NCBI GenBank assembly: GCA_003485765.1
Contig: DNHS01000026.1
Span: forward strand, 1-10,464
Reading direction: 5' to 3'
Source of the DNA: Candidatus Omnitrophota bacterium
GTDB taxonomy: Bacteria > Omnitrophota > Gorgyraeia > Gorgyraeales > Gorgyraeaceae
Length of the DNA stretch: 10,464 bases
Shown: piece after piece, positions 1 through 5,210 of the stretch
Numbering within the stretch: the first letter of the stretch is position 1
Layout of the letters: the number at the start of each line of letters is the position of its first letter
Notes under the pieces: generated by a model
The model's database searches: none
Seen by the model: the letters and a program-made list of their open reading frames with translations, nothing else
Told to the model about the DNA's origin: nothing
Position numbers and translations under genes: made by a program

Positions 1-690
1 CTGGAGATTACAGGTGAGATAGGCGCTGGAAAAACAACTGTCTGTAAAGCTCTTCTGAATCAGCTGGACCAGCATACAAAAACAGCTTTTATTCTGAATG
101 GAAACCTTTCAGAAATTCAGCTTTTGCAGGCCATTATAGAAGATTTTGGCATACAGGTAAAAACCAAAAATAAGATTACAATGTTAAACGAGTTGAATAA
201 GTTTTTGCTGGAGCAGTTAGAGCACAGAAACAATGTGGTGCTTATCATAGACGAAGCCCAGAATTTGAAACCATCGCTTCTGGAACAAGTAAGGCTTTTA
301 TCAAACCTTGAGACAGAAAAAGAAAAACTGCTGCAGATTATTTTAGTGGGCCAGCCTGAATTAAGGGAAAAACTTGCTTCCAGGGAATTAAAACAATTGC
401 GCCAGAGAATAGCCATAAGATACCACATAGCCCCTCTATCCAGGCGTGAGGCAGATGGCTATATATCACATAGGCTTAATGTGGCAGGATGTAACAACAG
501 CGATATTTTTCACAAGGATGCGCTTGAAGAGATATTCAAATTTTCAGGCGGGATACCTAGATTAATAAATATAGTGTGCGATAAATCGCTTCTGACAGGC
601 TATACTGCCGATAAAAAAACAATAGATTCTACTATGGTTAAAAAATGCGTTAAGGAAATCGAGGGGGTATTTGATGAGCATTGTCAATGA
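1..690 (+). CDS. ExeA/GspA-like AAA ATPase of a secretion system, 5'-truncated by the window edge
   Basis: The frame is open from base 1 to the stop at 688-690, so the true start lies upstream and about 229 codons are visible. A Walker A motif (GEIGAGKTT, codons 5-13) is followed by a Walker B (VVLIIDEAQNL, about codons 79-89). A sensor-like ILVGQPELREKL segment comes next, then the Q-LRQRI-IRY-I-PLS region and a C-terminal lid (SGGIPRLINIVCDKSLL). This order is typical of ExeA/GspA/MshM-type ATPases. In Aeromonas-like type II systems, ExeA forms an inner-membrane complex with ExeB that helps the secretin insert through peptidoglycan. The next gene is a GspB-like protein and overlaps it by 17 nt, which supports this role. 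The N-terminal part of the ATPase domain is missing, and any peptidoglycan-binding or membrane region beyond the codon-229 end is absent, so this may be a short cytosolic version. The family call is firm; the precise machine it serves (type II secretion or type IV pilus) is inferred. Confidence 0.85.
   Translation: MEITGEIGAGKTTVCKALLNQLDQHTKTAFILNGNLSEIQLLQAIIEDFGIQVKTKNKITMLNELNKFLLEQLEHRNNVVLIIDEAQNLKPSLLEQVRLLSNLETEKEKLLQIILVGQPELREKLASRELKQLRQRIAIRYHIAPLSRREADGYISHRLNVAGCNNSDIFHKDALEEIFKFSGGIPRLINIVCDKSLLTGYTADKKTIDSTMVKKCVKEIEGVFDEHCQ
661..667 (+). promoter_or_regulatory. Shine-Dalgarno site for the GspB-like gene
   Basis: GAGGGGG lies 6 nt before the ATG at 674 and inside the coding end of the upstream ATPase. 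It supports 674 as the start over the TTG at 671. Confidence 0.6.
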
Positions 691-1138
691 CGCTTTAAAA
701 AAGGCGGGCAAAGAATTTGAATCCAATGCAGAGGACAGGCATGTATGTCCTCTGCCATCTTCCGATAAAAAATGGATCACTATAATAACCGCGTCCCTTG
801 TTATTATAGTGTCTCTTTTCGGATCGTTGATTTTGTATAAGAACATGACTAGATCTGAAGCTTTTGTAGAGGCGGGTTTTAAATCCGCGCCTACATCTGT
901 AATTCAGTCAGCTCTCAATAATATAGAACAGAAAACCCAAGCGAGAGTTATGAAATCGCAGGATGCCGCGAAACTAAACGGCATTGTTTATGGAGATGAA
1001 GGCAAATGGGCCATTGTTAATAACAGGATCGTGAAAGAAGGCGACAAGCTTCTTGGCGGAGAGATTACGAGCATAACTAAAGATCTTGTAAAGATTGAAA
1101 AGAATGACGGGAGTGAAATAGTCTTAAGCCTAAAATAA
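674..1138 (+). CDS. GspB-like inner-membrane protein, partner of the upstream ExeA-like ATPase
   Basis: A 154-residue protein starting MSIVNDALKKA, the usual opening of GspB-type proteins (a short cytoplasmic amphipathic helix). A single membrane segment follows at about residues 34-54 (WITIITASLVIIVSLFG), then a linker. The C-terminal domain, about 95-154, shows the pattern LNGIVYGDEGKWAIVNNRIV, then KEGD, then a hydrophobic strand repeat, resembling the T2SS GspB C-terminal domain. The ATG at 674 is chosen because a purine-rich ribosome site (GAGGGGG, 661-667) lies 6 nt upstream; a TTG directly before it is less likely. The start lies inside the end of the ATPase gene, which suggests translational coupling. 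The likely role is to anchor the ATPase at the inner membrane and reach the periplasm. Alternatively it may serve a type IV pilus rather than a type II system. Nothing in it looks broken. Confidence 0.75.
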   Translation: MSIVNDALKKAGKEFESNAEDRHVCPLPSSDKKWITIITASLVIIVSLFGSLILYKNMTRSEAFVEAGFKSAPTSVIQSALNNIEQKTQARVMKSQDAAKLNGIVYGDEGKWAIVNNRIVKEGDKLLGGEITSITKDLVKIEKNDGSEIVLSLK

Positions 1139-1159
1139 TAAATTATGAATTCCTTAACC

Positions 1160-1221
1160 AATTTTGCAGTCTCGATGAAGTAAATCGAGACTGCAAAATT
1201 CAGCGGCGGCTATACATTTTC
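1160..1221. repeat. Dispersed hairpin repeat, copy 1, between convergent genes; possible bidirectional terminator
   Basis: A perfect 17-bp inverted repeat (1160-1176 with 1184-1200, 7-nt loop GAAGTAA) is joined to a block running to 1221. The block 1193-1221 matches 4902-4930 at 25 of 29 bases, by eye. The outer arms AATTTTGC/GCAAAATT are the same in both copies, while the inner stem differs. The copy lies where the plus-strand secretion pair and the minus-strand rnc operon converge, so it could end transcription from both sides. There is no clear U-tract beyond the stem on either strand, so it is not a textbook intrinsic terminator. The block covers the last codons and the TAG stop of rnc. 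It may be a small non-autonomous mobile element, a REP-like palindrome or an RNA 3'-end element. Confidence 0.7.
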
Positions 1222-1932
1222 TAGAGCGGAAAGCGCTTCTTTGGCAGATAATTGTTCTGCGCTTTTTTTGTTTAGGCCAGACCCTATTCCGTATCTTTTA
1301 CCTAAAACTACTGCTTCTACGATGAAATGCTTTTTATGGTCAGGGCCTATTTCTGAAAGTATTTTATAGGAAGGGGTAGCTTTAAATTTTCTGAGCACGA
1401 TCTGCTGAAATATTGATTTGTAATCCTTTGCGCCTTTTCCTTCTTTTACAAGCTGTATCTCAGACCTGAATACCCTGGTTATAAAACCATGCGAAGCCTT
1501 TAATCCTCCGTCTAAAAATATGGCGCCTATAATAGCTTCCAGGGCGCACATAAGATTAGATATATGTTTCCTGCCGCCGGATGCCTCTTCTCCTTTGCCA
1601 AGCAGGACGTATTCGCCCATCCCCATTTCCTTTGCTATCCTGGCGAGCGTTTCTCCGCTCACTAACTGCGATTTATAGCGCGTGAGAATACCCTCGTCTT
1701 CTCCGGGGTATTCATTGTAAAGCGTATGGCTTATAATTACGCCCAGCACAGAATCGCCAAGGAATTCCAGCCTTTCATTATCGCTGGAACGCTCCATATT
1801 TTTTTCATTTGCGTAGGATTTATGCGTAAGCGCCTGATTTAATAAGAATTTGTTCCTGAAACCATACCCTATTGATTTTTCAAAAATTTTAAGCTTTTTA
1901 AGCCTGTCTCTATCTTTTTTTAGAAAATGCAT
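1210..1932 (-). CDS. rnc: Ribonuclease III
   Basis: A 240-residue protein, slightly longer than the E. coli enzyme, with the full RNase III layout. The nuclease domain is at about 17-145 and carries the signature NERLEFLGD (52-60) with catalytic-type Glu56 and Asp60, then Glu80 and Glu132. A double-stranded-RNA-binding domain lies at about 168-238 (YKSIFQQIVLRKF to NKKSAEQLSAKEAL). The enzyme cuts double-stranded RNA in rRNA and mRNA processing. One oddity: in the motif usually read as L-A-D-x-x-E-A, the Asp is Cys129 (NLMCALEAIIGA); this Asp (D114 in E. coli numbering) is one of the acidic metal-site residues. The ATG lies inside the end of aroB (13-nt overlap, 1920-1932) with no good ribosome site, so translation is probably coupled. 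The TAG stop falls within the hairpin repeat at 1160-1221. It is the last gene of the minus-strand block. Confidence 0.95.
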   Translation of the reverse strand: MHFLKKDRDRLKKLKIFEKSIGYGFRNKFLLNQALTHKSYANEKNMERSSDNERLEFLGDSVLGVIISHTLYNEYPGEDEGILTRYKSQLVSGETLARIAKEMGMGEYVLLGKGEEASGGRKHISNLMCALEAIIGAIFLDGGLKASHGFITRVFRSEIQLVKEGKGAKDYKSIFQQIVLRKFKATPSYKILSEIGPDHKKHFIVEAVVLGKRYGIGSGLNKKSAEQLSAKEALSALENV

Positions 1933-3014
1933 AACTGGAGAAGCGATTCCTTTATTAATGCTTCTGGGATATTTTCTTTTACTACAACCTTTCCTATCCT
2001 GACAGGCAAAACAAAACGGTTTTTACCATGAATAAATTTTTTATCATGGCCCATGGCTGATAAAATATCTTTCAGGTTTACGTTTTTAAGCTTAACAGGC
2101 AATCCTGTATTTTTAATTACATTTTTTATCCTGTGGCTGCTGGATTCTGTCAATAAGCCCATTTTTCTGGCTATATAAATACTGGATAATATGCCTAGCG
2201 CTACTGCCTGGCCATGGTTATAAGATTTGCGATAATTAGTTGCAGCCTCTATGGCATGGCCTACGGTATGTCCAAGATTCAGAACCACGCGAACATTTTT
2301 ATTATCCATTTCATCTTTTTCAACAATCCCGGCTTTTATAAGGCTGCATCTATGCACAACACGCTGCAGGCATTCTTTATCATATCTTAAAATTTTTGTA
2401 TAATTTTTTTCTATAAAGCTGAAAAGATCCGGCGATTTTATTATTCCGTATTTAATGGTTTCCGCAAGGCCTGATATAAGCTCTTTTTCAGGCAGGCTTT
2501 TTAGGAACGAGGTGTCTGTAAAAACAAGTTTTGGCTGATAAAATGCCCCTACTAGGTTTTTTCCTGCGCTCAGGTCTATAGCTGTCTTCCCTCCTATTGC
2601 TGAATCCACCTGGCTAAGAAGCGTCGTGGGAACCTGTATATAGGGGATGCCTCTTTTATATATGCTCGCTGTAAACCCTGCCAAGTCTCCTACTACCCCT
2701 CCTCCTAGCGCTATTATAAACGCCCTGCGCAGAGTGTCAAATTTAGAGATGCTATTCAAAAGCTTCAGGCATTCTTTTTCTGATTTTGCCTTTTCTCTGT
2801 CAGGGACTATTTCAAACTTTACATCGAAACCGCTGGCAACGAGGAGTTTTTTGATTTTATTTCCAAAAAGTTTTTTTAGACCTGCGTTTGTGACTATTAT
2901 AGCATCCCTGCCTATGTTCAAACGCTTTAGACATGGCCCTAGTTTATTGAGCTCATTATAACAAATTAATATATCGTAACTATTTTTCCCAAGATTTACT
3001 CTAATCTTTTTCAT
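1920..3014 (-). CDS. aroB: 3-dehydroquinate synthase
   Basis: This 364-residue enzyme converts DAHP to 3-dehydroquinate, the second step of the shikimate pathway to aromatic amino acids, using NAD and a divalent metal (usually Zn). Visible motifs are the NAD-binding glycine run ALGGGVVGDLAG (102-113), followed by VPTTLLSQVDSAIGGKT (128-144) and the substrate region AGKNLVGAFYQP (150-161). The three metal ligands appear intact: Glu185 (GLAETIKYG), His249 (LNLGHTVGH) and His267 (NHGQAVALG). The length is normal. The start at 3014 follows the stop of the M50 protease gene by one base (TGATATG), and the 3' end overlaps rnc by 13 nt, so it sits inside one transcript. Nothing looks defective. A 2-deoxy-scyllo-inosose synthase relative is possible in principle, but with no sugar-pathway genes nearby AroB is the simplest reading. 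Confidence 0.95.
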   Translation of the reverse strand: MKKIRVNLGKNSYDILICYNELNKLGPCLKRLNIGRDAIIVTNAGLKKLFGNKIKKLLVASGFDVKFEIVPDREKAKSEKECLKLLNSISKFDTLRRAFIIALGGGVVGDLAGFTASIYKRGIPYIQVPTTLLSQVDSAIGGKTAIDLSAGKNLVGAFYQPKLVFTDTSFLKSLPEKELISGLAETIKYGIIKSPDLFSFIEKNYTKILRYDKECLQRVVHRCSLIKAGIVEKDEMDNKNVRVVLNLGHTVGHAIEAATNYRKSYNHGQAVALGILSSIYIARKMGLLTESSSHRIKNVIKNTGLPVKLKNVNLKDILSAMGHDKKFIHGKNRFVLPVRIGKVVVKENIPEALIKESLLQLCIF

Positions 3015-3015
3015 A

Positions 3016-3633
3016 TCACATCCCGAAATTTACACCAAGTAGCCTTGCCAGAGAAATAACCACAGGCCAAATTATAGTATTTATAGCGTTCATCCAGAGC
3101 AATGCGAATATTATTATAAAGCCGTATGGCTCAATCTTAGCATATTCAACGCTTAAATTATAAGGCAACAGACCCATCATAACTCTTGACCCGTCCAGCG
3201 GCGGAATAGGAAGCAGGTTAAATACAGCCAGGACCAGGTTTGCCATAATAGCGGTTGTTACTACAGATACAGCGAGGTAACTAGCTAGCAATAAAGGAAT
3301 TTTTAATAATAAAGACAGCGCTATCGCGAAGAGTATATTTGCCACAGGGCCTGCAAGGCCTACCCATATCATACCTTGTTTTGGATTTTTTAAATTAAAG
3401 AAATCCACAGGAACAGGCTTTGCCCATCCAAAAAGTACAGGAGAATGCGTTATGAGAAGAATGAGCGGCAAGAATATGGTGCCTATGGGATCAATATGCG
3501 CAAGAGGATTAAGCGTAAGTCTTCCCATAAATCTTGCAGTAGAGTCTCCTAATTTCCACGCAACCCATCCATGAGCGTATTCATGTATAATGACTGCGAA
3601 GAAAAATATCGAAAGATTTAATAATAGATTCAT
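3016..3633 (-). CDS. Site-2-protease-like M50 metalloprotease, integral membrane
   Basis: A 205-residue hydrophobic protein with about five to six membrane segments. The zinc site HExxH is at 17-21 (HEYAHGW) within the first segment. A second motif LLPIPPLDG (140-148) carries the third ligand, Asp147, and the conserved stretch RLTLNPLAHIDPIGT lies at 38-52. This is the compact form of M50 proteases, close to the widespread short 'site-2 protease family' proteins, without PDZ domains. Such proteases cut substrates within the membrane; the substrate here is unknown. The ATG shares one base with the stop of the SH3b gene (TAATG), and no ribosome site is visible, so it is probably translated by coupling. 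It sits directly before aroB, which gives no clear functional hint. Confidence 0.88.
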   Translation of the reverse strand: MNLLLNLSIFFFAVIIHEYAHGWVAWKLGDSTARFMGRLTLNPLAHIDPIGTIFLPLILLITHSPVLFGWAKPVPVDFFNLKNPKQGMIWVGLAGPVANILFAIALSLLLKIPLLLASYLAVSVVTTAIMANLVLAVFNLLPIPPLDGSRVMMGLLPYNLSVEYAKIEPYGFIIIFALLWMNAINTIIWPVVISLARLLGVNFGM

Positions 3634-4271
3634 TAATGAGTAGCCAAATTGCCTTTAACTTTAGGCGCAGGATAATTTGCATTAAGCCTTACAGCGGAAG
3701 CCTTAACCTTTTCCTCTTTTACTTCCTTTACTGCTTCTTTTCGCTCAGAATTCTTTATCTCGTTTTCTTCTGCTATGTCTATTTGATTGGAGCGTATCCA
3801 GCCTGCCGCTCCATAAGGCGGCTCTATTTTATACCATCCCATATCTTCTGATAATATTGAAACCTTTTCAGGCTTAGATATCTGGCCGATTATAGAATAT
3901 CTTGTGCCTGCGCCTGCCCTCAAGTTTACATTGGAGGCATTTATTATGCCTATACCTTTTTCGTCAGAAGTCAGGTTAATATAGTCCTTGTTAACATACA
4001 AAACTGCTTTTCTGGGCAATAAAATCTTAAACCAGCTATAACGCCTGTCTATAATCTTCACAGATTCGGATTTCGACAAGACGCAGAGGCTTTCGAAATT
4101 TTCATTATCTCCTGCCTTTACTGCTGCGCCGTCATTTTTTACATAGCCCACTTTGGGAAACTTTTCTTTGGCCTCTTCTTGCGCATAGGCTGTTAATGTA
4201 AGCAATGAAAAAATAATAATTAAACTATTAAGATATTTTATAAAACCCCTCTTATTGCTTCTTTTTTTCAT
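3633..4271 (-). CDS. Secreted or periplasmic protein with two SH3b domains
   Basis: A 212-residue protein with a Sec-type signal peptide (basic start MKKRSNKR, hydrophobic core about 14-28, likely cut after AYA at 30). Two bacterial SH3 domains follow. The first, at about 41-98, is less typical. The second, at about 106-164, is clear, with NVNLRAGAGTRYSIIGQ and a closing GAAGWIRSNQI. A charged Glu/Lys-rich segment (170-190) and a Pro-containing tail finish the protein. SH3b domains commonly bind cell-wall peptides or act as protein-binding modules; no catalytic domain is present. The ATG at 4271 overlaps the small basic protein gene by 20 nt, and the 3' end shares one base with the M50 gene. 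Its partner is unknown; a wall-binding or adaptor role is inferred. Confidence 0.82.
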   Translation of the reverse strand: MKKRSNKRGFIKYLNSLIIIFSLLTLTAYAQEEAKEKFPKVGYVKNDGAAVKAGDNENFESLCVLSKSESVKIIDRRYSWFKILLPRKAVLYVNKDYINLTSDEKGIGIINASNVNLRAGAGTRYSIIGQISKPEKVSILSEDMGWYKIEPPYGAAGWIRSNQIDIAEENEIKNSERKEAVKEVKEEKVKASAVRLNANYPAPKVKGNLATH

Positions 4272-4542
4272 CTTTACCCGCCTTAGGCGCAGCCTTTGCT
4301 GCTGTTGGAGTTGTAGAAGCTGGAACTGCAGTTGCAGCTACTTCTCCATCTTTTGGTTTCTCCTCAGCCTTATCCTTCTTGACCTTGATCTTTATTATCT
4401 TTAGCTTCGGCATACCAAAAACAGAATCGTCATCTTTTAAGAGGCCTTTTTCTTTCAAGGCAGTCAATCTCTCATATCTCTTTAAAACAGTCCTGTGCTT
4501 TTTACCTGCTTTTGATGTTTTTAGGCTTGGATGTAGCGACAT
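4252..4542 (-). CDS. PVC-type small basic protein with an Ala/Lys-rich C-terminal extension
   Basis: A 96-residue, very basic protein. The first half (MSLHPSLK, then KKHRTVLKRYERLTALKEKG, then DDDSVFGMPKLK) matches the small basic protein family found across Planctomycetes, Verrucomicrobia, Chlamydiae and relatives, often called a PVC signature protein and suspected to bind nucleic acid. Residues 47-64 are Lys/Ile-rich. The remaining third, about 65-96, is a low-complexity Ala/Thr/Pro/Lys tail, which seems longer than usual for the family. The start at 4542 is supported by the conserved MSLHPSLK opening and by a clear AAGGAG ribosome site at 4549-4554. The gene starts inside the upstream membrane-protein gene (41-nt overlap) and its end overlaps the SH3b gene by 20 nt. 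The family assignment is by motif recall, not a search. Confidence 0.78.
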   Translation of the reverse strand: MSLHPSLKTSKAGKKHRTVLKRYERLTALKEKGLLKDDDSVFGMPKLKIIKIKVKKDKAEEKPKDGEVAATAVPASTTPTAAKAAPKAGKDEKKKQ

Positions 4543-4837
4543 TTGACGCTCCTTTTTTTAGTTCTGCTTTAGGCTGAGGCTGGATATCGCGCGTTACTTG
4601 CTGTGGAATCATTACCCGAGTTTTCTTTTCGTCGTATCTGCCCTTTTCAACCCCCAGAGAAAAAACTATTATGCACACCATTACAAACCCTATCATAAAA
4701 AAGATCATTGTTTCATAGGAAACAGTAAAGCTGTTTTTTGCATCCGGAAGAAAAAACCTGGTTTTTCTTTTTATTTTTTTATCTACAGTCTGAGCTTCTT
4801 CAAAAAGGTCAGACTGAGCTTTTTCCTGTGATTTCAT
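4502..4837 (-). CDS. Single-pass membrane protein of unknown function
   Basis: A 111-residue protein with a charged cytoplasmic N-terminus (1-40, rich in Lys and Glu/Asp). One membrane helix lies at about 43-63 (METMIFF-like start in YETMIFFMIGFVMVCIIVFS), followed by LGVEKGRYDEKK and a Lys/Pro/Gln-rich outer tail. This layout resembles the N-terminal anchor and linker of SPOR-domain proteins, but no SPOR domain follows before the stop. The last 13 codons overlap the start of the small basic protein gene in another frame. The start ATG at 4837 has a moderate ribosome site (AAAGG) upstream. It is the first gene after the 106-bp gap and repeat copy 2, so it probably opens the second operon. Function not recognised. 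Confidence 0.7.
   Translation of the reverse strand: MKSQEKAQSDLFEEAQTVDKKIKRKTRFFLPDAKNSFTVSYETMIFFMIGFVMVCIIVFSLGVEKGRYDEKKTRVMIPQQVTRDIQPQPKAELKKGASNVATSKPKNIKSR
4549..4554 (-). promoter_or_regulatory. Strong Shine-Dalgarno site of the small basic protein gene
   Basis: AAGGAG (read on the minus strand) lies 6 nt before the ATG at 4542 and inside the coding sequence of the upstream gene. It is among the clearest ribosome sites on the minus strand and fixes this start despite the 41-nt overlap. It also suggests strong, independent translation of this gene. Confidence 0.7.
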
Positions 4838-4864
4838 AACTACCTTTGCACCTATTCCTTAGCT

Positions 4865-4930
4865 AATTTTGCCTCCGTGCTTCGCTTTGTGAAACGCCGA
4901 GGCAAAATTCAAAGGTGACTATACATTTTC
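4865..4930. repeat. Dispersed hairpin repeat, copy 2, in the gap between two gene blocks
   Basis: An inverted repeat with an exact 11-bp outer stem (4865-4875 with 4899-4909; AATTTTGCCTC/GAGGCAAAATT) and an imperfect inner stem (CGT at 4876-4878 with ACG at 4894-4896, then TTC at 4881-4883 with GAA at 4891-4893). The block 4902-4930 is 25/29 identical to 1193-1221. On the minus strand it reads GAAAATGTATAG, then YCRCC, then TGAATTTTGC, then the hairpin. It begins about 13 bp after the stop of the winged-helix gene and ends about 27 bp before the next start, so it could act as a terminator, an mRNA end or an attenuator. There is no U-tract after the stem. The rest of the 4838-4943 gap holds only the ribosome site of the next gene; no convincing promoter is visible. 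Confidence 0.7.
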
Positions 4931-4943
4931 CTTAAACTAATTA

Positions 4944-5210
4944 TTATAACATAGACTTCACATGTTTTTCTATCTTTTTTACAATCTCTTTATTGTTAGT
5001 ATATGCATAGGCAGTAGTAGATGCAGTCTGATGACTTGTGATTATACCATCCTCTACCAGCTGGTTCAACGCCTTTTGTATAATATTAATATCCCAGCTT
5101 ATCCACAATGATATACCTTTGGCAGTATCAATGCAATTCGGATTTTCATTAAAGAAAAGTAATATTTTCCTGACAGCCTCATTTTTAAATAAATTTTTTA
5201 CAGTTTTCAC
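4944..5210 (-). CDS. Small winged-helix DNA-binding-type protein
   Basis: An 88-residue protein. It is predicted to be mostly helical, with the pattern AVRKILLFFNENPN, then a helix-turn-helix at about 27-54 (KGISLWISWDINIIQKALNQLVEDGII), then a short wing (TSHQTASTTAYAYT) and a C-terminal helix (KEIVKKIEKHVKSM). This is the arrangement of small MarR/ArsR-like winged helices. No ligand site is obvious; there is a single Cys (26). It starts with GTG at 5210, overlapping the HD-GYP gene's TGA (GTGA), so translation is coupled to that protein. It is the last gene before the gap with repeat copy 2. A transcription regulator working with its HD-GYP neighbour is the natural reading, but this is inference. 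Its target is unknown. Confidence 0.7.
   Translation of the reverse strand: MKTVKNLFKNEAVRKILLFFNENPNCIDTAKGISLWISWDINIIQKALNQLVEDGIITSHQTASTTAYAYTNNKEIVKKIEKHVKSML

Noticed and set aside
124..690. Start of the ExeA-like gene at 124
   Set aside because: 124 is an internal TTG; the frame is open to base 1 and the Walker A motif lies upstream of it at about 13-39, so the gene enters from outside the window.
1160..1200. Classical rho-independent terminator
   Set aside because: The stem is strong and perfect but no U-tract follows on either strand, and the same arms recur at 4865; it is recorded as a repeat with a possible terminator role.
2647..2961. Plus-strand open frames opposite aroB and other minus-strand genes
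   Set aside because: They are antisense to genes with clear family motifs and show no recognisable domain or ribosome site.
4838..4943. Promoter for the second gene block
   Set aside because: TATAGT in the repeat resembles a -10 box, but no convincing -35 at normal spacing is visible and the same bases belong to the repeat.
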